A stretch of DNA of 64,000 nucleotides, taken from Prorocentrum cordatum. Its lineage: Eukaryota; Sar; Dinophyceae; Prorocentrales; Prorocentraceae. The notes under the pieces were generated by a model, which saw only the letters and a program-made list of their open reading frames with translations, had not been told where the DNA came from and did not search any database. Shown piece after piece: positions 54,301 to 64,000 of the stretch. The stretch lies in contig CAUYUJ010009802.1 in NCBI GenBank assembly GCA_963575745.1, forward strand, positions 118,967-182,966. Direction: 5' to 3'. The position numbers were made by a program, and so were the translations under genes. Each line of letters opens with the position of its first letter. The first letter of the stretch is position 1.

Positions 54301-55015
54301 GGTCGGGGGTTGCTAGAGGTACCCCTGGCCCAAGATGCCCCCAGTTTTCGCTCCAGTTTGGAGCTCCTGGGGTGCCCTCTGGGGTTAGTGAGGGGTGCTC
54401 TGGAGGCCGTGGGGGCCGCCTTGAAAATCCTGGGGGCACCCTGGACCAGGGGCACTTCAAGCAACACCCGAAGTACTGGGCTACGGTCGGACCAAAGTAT
54501 AAGATCGAGGTCGGTTCGGGGAGGGTGCCCTAATGATTTTCGTGTTTGTTGGATGTTCTTGTGCATCCTGTGGGATGGCACCCTCGAATGATCTTGGGGT
54601 TTGGGGTGTTTTGACCAGTGGAGGGTCGCATGTCCTTGAAGGATGTTCTTCTGCCCTATGTCCGACCGTAAGACATGTCCTGAAGATCACCCAGAATTGC
54701 CGGGGGTCCACCGGGCCGCCTCAGACCCTCCCTATGCCTCCCTGCTCGCGGCTGGCGCGTCCGCGCGCGAGGTCGGCTGGCGCTGCTGCGCGGTCTGGTT
54801 GCCAGCCTCGGGTAGGGCTGAAGGCCGAGGAGGAAGGAGCCCTGAGATCCTGGCGCCTCAATTTTTCGAGCCGGGCGTTTTCGCCTTATTTCGGGCCCCT
54901 GAACCCTCACAAATCGATCTGGCTCGAAAAATGACGCAAGAAGGTGGGGTCTAGGGCTCCGGGCGTGACCTTTACAATGTTACAGTTTGTTCGCTACGTC
55001 GGATCTCAATCATAG
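54301..55015. other. No recognised gene
   Basis: Contains partly repeated CCTGGGGGCACCCTGG/CCTGGGGTGCCCTCTGGGG words (54368, 54429). No coding signal. Confidence 0.45.
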
Positions 55016-55056
55016 AGGATGATGATGATGCTGCTGCTGATGATGATGGTGACGAC

Positions 55057-55104
<48 letters not shown>

Positions 55105-55402
55105 GGTGATGATGATGATGATCATGAGGATGAAGACGATGATGCTTATGATGATGATGCTGATGATGATAGTGATGATGATGATGTTGATGATGATGAT
55201 GGGAATGATGCTGAGTATGATGCTGATTATGACTATGCTGCTGATGATGATGATGCTAATGCTGTTTCTGCTGGTGATGATGATGGTGGTGGTGGTGATG
55301 ATGACGACGACGATGATGAGGATGATGAGGATGCTGATGACGATGACGATGACGATGATGATGATGATGATGCTAATGATGATAATGATGATAATGATGA
55401 TA

Positions 55403-55459
<57 letters not shown>

Positions 55460-55583
55460 GTGGTGCTGGCGGTGACGGTGACGGTGATGGTGACGGTAAT
55501 AGTAAAGTGATGATGTGGCGACGACGACGATGATGGTGATACTGCTGATGATGATGACGACGACGATGATGATGAATGATGAA

Positions 55584-55657
<74 letters not shown>

Positions 55658-55690
55658 CGAGGAGGAGGAGGAGGAGGAGGAGGTGGAGAT
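55016..55690. repeat. (GAT)n microsatellite ending in (GGA)n
   Basis: About 640 bases of GAT triplets with interruptions, then about 30 bases of GGA. Confidence 0.95.
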
Positions 55691-56245
55691 GGAGGAGAAG
55701 ACGGAGGAGGGCGAGAAGGAGGCTGGACGATTGAGGTGTTCAGGAGTTTGTGGCCTGCTTTGCGTCTCTAGGGGGGGAGGCCCTCGGGACCCCAGAGGAG
55801 GAGGAGGGGGAGGCGGAGGAGGAGCAGCAGCAGGAGAATGAAGAAAGGAGGGAGAGGGAGAGGAAGACGCGCGGTGCAAGCTTTTGTCCTCGCGTCCGCC
55901 CCCTCCGCTGACCTGAGCTCATCCCTGATGTCTTCTCCCCTCCTCACACGCACGCACACGCGCATCCGCGCGCACATTGCAGTCGCTAACCGCCCAGTTC
56001 CCCCTCCCCTCCTCCATCACGTTCCAATATGCTCACCATGCTTATCCCACCCCACCAGATCCCACGATGATGCACACCTCCCCATGACTATGCAACCTTT
56101 TCCCTGTTCCTGCCGTCAAGTGGGGCAAGCTCTCGCCTCCACGGCACTGAACCAGTTCGAGCCTCACAGGCTACTTTGGTTTCCAGGAAACGCTGCGTGA
56201 CAGTAGTGCGTTGCCCATCTTTACACTGAGCCTGGCCCTCATCCG
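55691..56245. other. Spacer between inverted GAT and ATC arrays
   Basis: Non-repeat sequence of about 550 bases with a short GGA tract at 55795-55860. No gene recognised. Confidence 0.5.
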
Positions 56246-56277
<32 letters not shown>

Positions 56278-56278
56278 G

Positions 56279-56328
<50 letters not shown>

Positions 56329-56543
56329 GCATCAGCATCATCATCATCATCATAATCATCATCATAATCATCATCATCATCACCACCATCCTCACCATCA
56401 GCAGCAACAACATCATCATCATCATCATCATCATCATCATAATCACCACCACTGCCGACGATCATCATCATCAGCACCAGCATCAACATCAGCATCATCG
56501 TCGTCATCATCGTCAGCATCATCATATTCGTCATCATCATCAG

Positions 56544-56574
<31 letters not shown>

Positions 56575-56962
56575 GGCATCATTATTATTATCGTCATCAT
56601 CCTCAGCATCATGATATTCGTCCTCATCATCGTCGTCATCATCACCGCAATCATCACCATCACCATCACTATCACTATCACCATCATATGTATCATCATC
56701 ACCACCACCACCATCATCATCATTATCATCAACATCATCATTATCGTCATCGCCATCACCATCACAATCATCATCAGCAACATCATCATCACCTTCCTCC
56801 TGCTCCTCCTCATCCTTATCCCAGTCCTCATCCTCATCCGCAGCCTCATCCGCACCACCATCATCGGCATCATCATACGCATCATCTGCAATCGTCATCG
56901 GCAAAATCATGACCACCATCATCAGCAGCATCAACATTATCACCATCACCATCACCTTCACT

Positions 56963-56996
<34 letters not shown>

Positions 56997-57030
56997 ACAT
57001 CATCATCATCAGCAGCATCATCAGCATCAC
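56246..57030. repeat. (ATC)n microsatellite
   Basis: About 780 bases of ATC/CAT triplets, the complement strand of the GAT array at 55016-55660, so the two arrays form an inverted pair. Confidence 0.95.
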
Positions 57031-57190
57031 CAACGCCATACTGTCATACTGCTGGTCATTCCCTGCTGGTCGTCAGAGCCCCTTGGAGCATCATCCCTCA
57101 AATCTGCAAGAGCAGGCAAGCACTTGACTTGATTCCCTTTGGCCTGCTCGAGGCTCTTCTGGGCCTGGCAGCAGTCAGCGAGGGGACCAC

Positions 57191-58100
57191 TCATGCAAAC
57201 GGGAATCGCGACAATAATTTCACGCGACATGCTTGACGCCACCTGATTTCTTTCAATGTGGAGAGACTACGGCACCGCACGGGTGTCAACCCGGCTGTGA
57301 ATTGAAGACTGATGGGCGGATGTGAACCTGGACGGGCTGAGGGCGATATGTACCACGTACCCCTCTCCCCCCCCAAAAAAATGGCAAAGGAAAAGGAGTC
57401 GTAGGAGAACTGGCTGGTCGATGCATCGGAAATCCAAAGGGGTCCGCGAACTCTGCTCAACTCTGAATAATGCCAACAAGTGATGCGTCCCTCATTGGAC
57501 ACGAATTTGAATTGCGGAAGCACTTCGGCCAAACGCTGGAGACACGGGTCTGCCCACACGAGCCAGCAGAAGAAGGCCATGAAGAGGCTTACAGGAACAA
57601 GCAACAAACCGTGGGAAGAAGCAAGAGGAGGACGGATCGTGCGCCGCAGCGAAGAGAACGCAAGCGCCCAACTCCAATAGGAACAACGCGCCCAACATGC
57701 TTTGCAACCCACACAGAACACGGTGGCGAGCCTAGTCGCGCCAAAGCACCCTAACATGCGGGACAACGCAGCAAGTGCAGAATGCCCGTGGGATTTTCTC
57801 AACAAAATCCACCATGCAACTTCCATGCCCGATTCATACTGGTGCTGTGTGCGCCCGACACGGGTGGCCATTGTGTTCAAGCTGCTGCTCCATCGGACAC
57901 CCTCGTGAAGAGTATTCTCACGACGGTCAGCAAGCCGTAACCTCTGAGTGCCAACCATGGGCCCGATGAACGTGGCCTGGGGCGAAGTGCTCCCCAGAAC
58001 AACGACGAATGCCGCACGCCTGGCGTACACTACTGTACCAGTCCCCATACTGAACCGATGCTCTGTCGAGGCGCCACGAGATGCCAGCGATCGCCACCGT
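57191..58100 (-). other. Long minus-strand open frame, possible membrane protein
   Basis: The frame is open for about 300 residues outside the adjacent triplet repeat. It includes a basic/aromatic stretch and one convincing hydrophobic segment (LLLVPVSLFMAFFCWLVW, about 57600). No family was recognised. An open frame of this length is noteworthy in AT-balanced sequence, but there is no homology, splice or start evidence. Confidence 0.25.
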
Positions 58101-58125
58101 CTTGTTGGCGTTTGTGGGGAAAAGT

Positions 58126-58290
58126 GGGGGAGGAGGAGGAGGAGGAGGAGGAGGAGGAGGAGGAGGGGACGAGGACGACGAGGAATCAGCAGCGTCATGA
58201 GGATGATGATGACTGTTAAAAAGAGCGGCGGCAGCAGCAGGAGGAAGAGGAGGAGGATGAGGAGGAGGACGAGGAGAAGGGAGGAGGAGG
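58126..58290. repeat. (GGA)n with GAC interruptions
   Basis: GGA core at 58130-58166, with further GGA/GAC-rich sequence to 58290. Confidence 0.85.
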
Positions 58291-58299
58291 ACCAGAGTG

Positions 58300-58900
58300 A
58301 AGCCAATATGCATCAACGATGCTGCAAAAAACCCTCCCGTCCCAAGTCCCCCCCTCACAGGTACTCACAAGCCTTCCTTTTCACTGCAACACGCGCTACC
58401 TTAACAGACCAGCACCCGATTGGCCCGCCATTTAGGCGAGAGCCCCGGTTTGAACATGAGCTGCCTTGCATCATTCTAGCGAACAAAACAGCATACGATA
58501 CGATATGATCATTCAGTTTAGCGAGGTACCGAACATCATCCTTTGTTTGACCAAGTACTGCCCTAATCTGCGTGACTGGTGTACGAATCTACACTTCTGG
58601 CCATGGATTTTAAAAATCAAGCGAGAACCCCTTGTTGAAAAAGAGCCGTCATCCATCCATGTAGCTACACCCATCTTGTAAATCAAGGGTACTCGGCGCT
58701 AAAGCGAGGTCGCACTTTTGAAAAGGAACCGCCCTCGATCCTTGTAACCGTTGCAAGCGTTTGAAACGAATGCGCGCAGTGCTAAAGCAAGAGCCCCCCG
58801 CCCCTTCTCGATCCTCGGGCGACGGTCGAAGGCCCAGCGGCTGCCAGCACAGGGGAACCCTAATCCTTGACCCTTGAGTGCCACCGCTCCTCGATCCTCC
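58300..58900. other. No recognised gene
   Basis: AT-richer than its surroundings. The repeated idea AAAGCGAG/AAAGCAAGAGCC near 58700-58790 is all that stands out. Confidence 0.4.
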
Positions 58901-59000
58901 NNNNNNNNNNNNNNNNNNNNNNNNNNNNNNNNNNNNNNNNNNNNNNNNNNNNNNNNNNNNNNNNNNNNNNNNNNNNNNNNNNNNNNNNNNNNNNNNNNNN
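58901..59000. other. Assembly gap (100 N)
   Basis: Exactly 100 undetermined bases, a conventional gap of unknown size. It borders a CCT array, which probably caused the break. Confidence 1.
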
Positions 59001-59018
59001 CCTTCCCCTCCCCTCCAC

Positions 59019-59105
59019 TCCCCTCCCCTCCCCCCTCCTCCTCCTCCTCCTCCTCCTCCTCCTCCTCCTCCTCCTCCTCCTCCTCCTCCTCCCCCTCCCC
59101 CCCCC
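59019..59105. repeat. (CCT)n microsatellite
   Basis: About 25 CCT units flanked by C-rich sequence. Confidence 0.95.
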
Positions 59106-59244
59106 TCCCCATCTCCTGCGAGCATCAGAAGCTGGGGCCGCGCCGACCTGGGAGAGCGCTGACGCCAGGCCAGCTGGGGCCCCGCCGCCCACTGGGGCGG
59201 CCACACAGCAGCGCCCAGACCCGCGGAGGGAGCATGGGGGGGCT

Positions 59245-59292
59245 GAGAGGCTCCAGGGGAATAGGCTCAGGGGGGAAGACTCGGGCTCGATT
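59245..59292 (+). repeat. 48-bp direct repeat, copy 1
   Basis: GAGAGGCTC...GGGGGGAAGACTCGGGCTCGAT. A second copy lies at 59693-59739. Confidence 0.75.
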
Positions 59293-59299
59293 CCAAACT

Positions 59300-60963
59300 C
59301 GCCATCGCTCGGCCGTCCATTCCACGGGCATTGTTCGGGTTCCTGCTTTCTTGTTCACACATGATCCAGGATTCTCCTCGATGGTCATCGGGGGGGCGGA
59401 GGTGGCCGTTTTTTCTTTCCTGGGTAACGTTCGTTACCCCAAGGGGGGGAGGGGGTCGAGCGGGAGGGTAACGGCGGTAACGGTGGCCGCGGCGTGCACC
59501 CGCCAGGGTTCACCCGCGCCACCAGCGCATCAATCGCCTGTGCGCACCACGGCATGTAGGGGGGGGGGGTCCACCGGGGTCCGTGATCCTACCCCCGCAA
59601 TGAAATCGCTAGCGTTCCCCGGGGGGAGGGGGGGTTGGCCCGGGTAACGAGCGCTACCCTGGGGAGGAACAATAAACGCTCTAAACGCTCACGAGAGGCT
59701 CAGGGGGGATAGACCCAGGGGGGAAGATTCGGGCTCGATCTTAAGACCTTGGCGACTTTTAGCCGATCGACTTGTGGGGATCAAGCTGGATAAGTTAAAT
59801 CGAGGTATGTAGATGCCGATAACTCCAGGCAGGTCCAGGTAAATCCTGGCACACCCAGGTAAATCCAGAGATCTCCAGGGAAAGTTGGAGCAAATCTTGG
59901 CCGCTCCAGCGCGAGCCGAGGGACGGCAGAAGTCGTTGAGCCGTCCACGAGGGGAAGTTTCCGGCTCGAGGCTCGAGCTTTGGGGGCGCTCTCGTCGGTC
60001 CCCGGCGGCTCTCCGGCCTCGGGGCGCGCTCTCCGGCGGCCGCGCCTCGCTGGAAGCGCTCTGGGGGTGCCCGGATCGTCGCGAACGGCCGCCGGCCGCT
60101 GGAGAGCCGAGCCATGAAGGGGGGGAAGGGGGGGGGGGGGGAGGCGGCGGAGAGAGGGAGGAGCTGGAGCAGCAGCGGCAGCAGCAGGCGGAGGAATGCC
60201 CGATCTCTGGTGCCCGACGCCGCGGGGCGTCCGAGAGCTCGCCGCGGCACCAGCCGAGTCAGGGATTGAACTTCGCGCGCATGCTGGCGAGTCCACAGGG
60301 CGGACTCTCGCAGCACCCTCGCCCAAAACTGTCGGCGTCTCGCTTGTACTTCCGCCGCCATCCGCCGACCTTCCGCTGGCCGACCCGCCGCCGTTTGCTT
60401 CCGCCGAGGGCGAGAAGTCAACCTGTCGACCCCTCGAAGGCGAAGCCCTCTCTGGAGCGCGCCACGTTGCTCCCAAACTGGTGTCAGCCAGGAGGAACCA
60501 GAAGGGACTGGCTGACCCCCCCAGCACCGCTGACCCCAATCCTCGAACCTCGAAGTTCTGGATCAAAACCTATCTCTGGACTTCTCCAGGGAAACCTTTT
60601 GACCAGAATGTAAAAGGGGATCCAGCCAAGCCAACAAGAGCGCCCCATGAGGCAGAAACAGTCTACAACAACATCTGTCCTCGATCCTCGAGCCTCGAGG
60701 GGACTGGCGGACCCCCCTCAGCGCTAACCCCCGTCGCGTGCGCACCCATCAGGGCCCCGTAGTTGGGGACTTTGACAAACCAGGACGTTGGTTTATTTTT
60801 GGGGGAAGGAGGAAAGCTGATGGGAATTAAAGCGCGAAGCACGATGCAGAACAATGGCCTCGACCGCGCACTGAGCCGACTCAACAAGCTGTCCTGCGAG
60901 CGTGGTCGAAACTCCGGCGATCGGTGTCGACCGCAGGGTAAATAATACGAGAACCTGACATTG
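59300..60963. other. No recognised gene; GGGTAACG hairpins
   Basis: Short palindromes of the form GGGTAAC-N4-GTTACCC (59423) and GGGTAAC-GAGC-GCTACCC (59642) lie between the two 48-bp repeats. A G-rich tract lies at 60119-60145. The rest has open frames on both strands without domains. Confidence 0.45.
59693..59739 (+). repeat. 48-bp direct repeat, copy 2
   Basis: Diverged copy of 59245-59292 in the same orientation. Confidence 0.75.
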
Positions 60964-60997
60964 CCGCGGACTCAGGAAGAGGGAAAAAGAGAAAGAG

Positions 60998-61038
<41 letters not shown>

Positions 61039-61216
61039 GGAGGAGGCGATAGAAGCGGAGGAGGAGGAGGAGTGACATCAGGAGGAGGAGGAGGAGGAGG
61101 AGGCGATAGAAGCGGAGGAGGAGGAGGAGGAGGAGGAGGAGGAGGAGGAGGAGGAGGAGGAGGAGGGGGAGGAGGAGGAGGAGGAGGAGGAGGAGGAGGA
61201 GGAGGAGGAGGAGGAG
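60964..61216. repeat. (GGA)n microsatellite
   Basis: About 250 bases, with a 39-base block (AGGCGATAGAAGCGG plus GGA) present twice at 61044 and 61101. Confidence 0.95.
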
Positions 61217-62340
61217 GGGAGAAGGGGCAATGGCATTGTGCGGGCATCTCCCCATGGTCCTACCGACCAGACAGACAATAAGGCCCACAGACCAGGACGC
61301 TGGTGCGCCTGAGAAAACTGCAGCCGCGGGTCGAACCGTTTTGCTTTTTCTCCAGCTGGATCGGGCATAGCCCTGGCCTGCTTCAAGTCCTGGTCTCCGG
61401 GGCCCTGAGCCCAAGAGCCCCCCTCCCCCGGCTCCAGGCGGGGCGCCGCCTGCGCAAAGACCGCCCGCTGCGCGTCCAGCTGTGCGGCCGCGGCCTGCGC
61501 GAGAAAGCCCGACGACCCTAGGGGGCACGACGGGGCCAAATAGCTCTCGAGCTGTGCTCGCGCACTGCGCGATCACAGGCGCGATCACGGCGCGAGCGTT
61601 CTGGAGCCGGGCGGTAACAACCTGCGGCAGTCTGTTCCCGCCCGGCTTCAGGGCGTGTTGGGAGGCCTCTGGGCTCGAGCAGCGGAGGCCGCGGAGCACG
61701 AGGCGAGCGGGTTGCACGCATGCACGCCTGTCGTCGGCGAGTCCTGCGACTGCACTTCTGCAGCCGTGCGCTGCATGACTTCGCAGAGAAGCACCCCGCC
61801 AGAGCGACCGACCTCCAGTCGGCTGCGCGCAAGAATGGCCCCAGGCGAGAGTAACCTCTGGTTACTCGGCCTGCGGATCGCTGCCCGCGGTGCGACAGTG
61901 GCGGCCTGCGTTCATGGGTTTGACCCCCCGCGCCCCCCCCCCCCGAAAGCCGCGCACCAAAGGTCACTCGGGCGAAGGGTCACTCTGACATGCAGCCGTT
62001 CCAGGATGTTCGAGGCCCCCCCCATGAGGTCTGGGCGCCGTGATTTGTTTCACAACGGGCCTCTTCCCCCGGTGTGAAGGCCCGGGGCCATCACAGATCG
62101 ATCGGGATCGACGGGATGATTCCATCTGCTGCGCCTCGTCGAGAGCCTTCCGGACTGCCCAGATCGCCCCGACCCCGTCTGAGCCCACCCCGCCGCCGAA
62201 CGAGCAGCAGACACGGGATCCCCTCCGACGGGGCCGCGGGACCCGCGCCCCATGCCATCCGCCGAGTCCGCTTGGCGGCCGAATCGGCTCAGACGCCGAG
62301 CAGGCTCGGAGAGGAATCCGGGGGGCCCGGGGGGGGGGGA
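61217..62340. other. No recognised gene
   Basis: GC-rich. The passage AAAGGTCACTCGGGCGAAGGGTCACTCT (61958) resembles 63418-63447. No domain identified. Confidence 0.45.
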
Positions 62341-62448
62341 GGCCTCCTCCTCCTCCTCCTCCTCCTCCTCCTCCTCCTCCTCCTCCTCCTCCTCGTCCTC
62401 CTCCTCCTCCTCCTCCTCCTCCTCCTCCTCCTCCTCCTCCTCCTCCTG
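62341..62448. repeat. (CCT)n array, left arm of an inverted pair
   Basis: About 35 CCT units with one CGT interruption. A GGA array follows 100 bases later. Confidence 0.95.
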
Positions 62449-62548
62449 GGGGGGCGAGGACCGAGGGTCGCCGCTGTTTCGAGTTATACGCCGGAGCCCG
62501 TGTCCGGGCAGCCAGAGGGCAGTCGGGACACGCCCGGTTCCCCACGCG

Positions 62549-62632
62549 AGGCGGAGGAGGAGGAGGAGGAGGAGGAGGAGGAGGAGGAGGAGGAGGAGGA
62601 GGAGGAGGAGGAGGAGGAGGAGGAGGAGGAGG
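62549..62632. repeat. (GGA)n array, right arm of an inverted pair
   Basis: Twenty-eight GGA units, complementary to the preceding CCT array. Confidence 0.95.
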
Positions 62633-62854
62633 GGCGGCGGGCTGGCGCTTCAAGATCAGCGCAGTGAGCCATCAGCACACCACAGCTTCACGACCACGTC
62701 GCGAGCTGCTGCTGCCCCCATGGATTATACGACGTTCTGGAGCTCTTCTGGGCCGTGCTGGTCCCCGGAAGCCGGGGAACTCCACGGGCCCCCGGGGACA
62801 TCCAGGGGCCCAGGCCTCCAGCGTAACGAAGACAGCCATCGCGCTGCTGTGAGG

Positions 62855-62926
62855 GAGCGCCCACAAAGAGCGAAGCAGACTCCCTGGCCGCCGCGAGCCT
62901 CGGCCACGAAGGGGTTCCCCGACCCA
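62855..62926 (+). repeat. 72-bp direct repeat, copy 1
   Basis: Matches 63112-63183 at 64 of 72 positions with no gaps. Confidence 0.85.
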
Positions 62927-63111
62927 CAGCCAAAATGTGCATTGTAAGGACGGGTGGTGAGGACGCAAGACCCTTGGAGGCCGAAGTCGGGATTTTTTGG
63001 GCGGCAGGCGACCAGTGAAAACGGCAAAGGACGGGCCGCAGAGGCAAGGACACAAGGGTACCCTAGATGAAGGCGCGCGTCCTTACTGGGCGCGTTGACT
63101 GTACCACGGCG

Positions 63112-63183
63112 GAGCGCCCAAAAGGAGCGAAGCGGATTCCCTGGCCGCCGCGAGCCTTGGCCACGAATGGGCTCCCCGACCTA
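63112..63183 (+). repeat. 72-bp direct repeat, copy 2
   Basis: Same orientation as copy 1, 257 bases downstream. Confidence 0.85.
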
Positions 63184-64000
63184 GATTTGAGGATAGGCCC
63201 GACAAGCAGAGCCCTTCCTGAATCCGAAGCGGTCCTGGCTTCAGCGTCGCGGCTGCAGAGGAGCGGCCCTGGTCGCACCCGGGCTCGCTGCGCTGGTGCG
63301 CTGTGCTGACGCGTTGCACGTCGGCCACGCGCAAGGGTGGCCCTGGGCGCGGGGGCTCAAGCCCGAGCGGGCAAGCCGCTGCTAGCGCATCGGGCCCAGC
63401 GATCGGTGGACCGGCACCAAAGGCCACTCTGGCGAAAGGCCACTCTTACGTTGGAGGCGGCCTGAGGTTCTGAACTGGTTGGGGCCCTAGCAATTCAGCC
63501 AGGAGGGGGGAGCCCTCCCGGGGTCCATCTGGTGCAGTTTTTCACCCTTGATCCGCGTTTCACGGTCCCCGAGCCGAAAACATTCCCCGGAGGCCGGAAA
63601 AGGCAACAAAAACCTTCCCGAGCCCGGAGCCTCGAACCTGCCCACCCTTCCTGGTCCACCTCAGACCTCCAGACGGCTCCAATGTTTGACGACCTACCAA
63701 ACCACCCCAACACAACCCGAAGGCCCAACTGTAGGGTTGGTGGGAGAACGGGCTCCACATTTTCTTTCCATGTTCCCTGGCGCCCGCCTGCGGAGCGCCC
63801 CTGGCTCGTGTCGCGACGGCCCCAGCGCTGGTCTCTGGCACCGCGTGGATCGTTCCACCTGGAACGATCGGCGGCCTTTCTTCGCTCGCCTGCTCGTTAC
63901 ACACGGTCGATGTACTACCAGAAGGGGCGCTACAGAAGGAACGGCGGGGATTTGCCGGCCACGGTGGGCCGAGGCCACAAACAGGTTCCACGACATACAC
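63184..64000. other. No recognised gene
   Basis: A perfect 10-bp-stem palindrome, GATCGTTCCA-CC-TGGAACGATC, lies at 63849-63870. Nothing else is recognised. Confidence 0.45.

Noticed and set aside
55016-57030. Poly-Met/Asp/Ile/His frames over GAT and ATC arrays
   Set aside because: Microsatellite artefacts, as for the GGA arrays.
59423-59440. GGGTAACGTTCGTTACCC palindrome as a replication or regulatory site
   Set aside because: Short, with only a few loose copies nearby. There is no evidence of function, so it is noted only in the region description.
62931-62942. Possible fourth spliced-leader relic (CATTTTGGCT on the minus strand)
   Set aside because: Only ten bases match and the flanks do not resemble the leader, so chance is likely.

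Overview
The window reads as dinoflagellate nuclear DNA. The evidence is a near-perfect dinoflagellate spliced-leader sequence embedded in the genome at 9041-9062 (minus strand), with two more degenerate relics near 11.15-11.24 kb. High GC, very dense triplet microsatellites (GGA/TCC, GAT/ATC, CGT) and retroelements of dinoflagellate type agree with this. No genus is assigned. No rRNA, tRNA, CRISPR array or bacterial-style operon was recognised.

Layout. 0-3.2 kb: microsatellites, a 155-bp compound foldback (312-466) and a degenerate purine-rich minisatellite. 3.24-9.06 kb (minus): a decayed non-LTR retrotransposon with a coiled-coil ORF1, AP-endonuclease, reverse transcriptase and C-terminal Cys/His motif. 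It starts at a spliced-leader relic and lies between TCC/AGG microsatellites. 9.7-11.24 kb (minus): a second, ORF1-like remnant with its own leader relics. 12.3-15.3 kb (plus): a P-loop NTPase/SF3-helicase-like gene bounded by 36-bp inverted repeats and preceded by a cluster of short hairpins. 17.2-24.1 kb (minus): a structurally complete Ty1/copia element with unusually short, identical 89-bp LTRs, a 5-bp target duplication, PBS and PPT, a gag-protease ORF and a pol ORF carrying an inserted methyltransferase-like PPC domain. 24.5-29.4 kb: GT, GAT, CCT and GGA repeats around a poorly supported acidic reading-frame cluster. 29.7-32.2 kb (plus): a broken gene for a Tyr/His-rich 7-residue-repeat protein ending in a WW domain. 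34.9-41.0 kb (minus): a decayed retroelement combining reverse transcriptase, an RNase H-like segment and a tyrosine recombinase (DIRS-like order), preceded by an ORF with hydrophobic segments. 45.3-52.8 kb: a 75-bp minisatellite followed by a nested higher-order repeat of four 1.7-2.0-kb units. 52.8-64 kb: mostly noncoding, with large GAT/ATC, GGA/CCT and CA arrays, one 100-bp assembly gap and small dispersed duplications.

The recognisable proteins are almost all mobile-element proteins. Only the copia element looks intact enough to be recently active; the non-LTR and tyrosine-recombinase elements carry several frameshifts and lost catalytic residues. No conventional housekeeping gene could be identified with confidence. 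Intron boundaries are uncertain throughout because dinoflagellate splice sites are often non-canonical.
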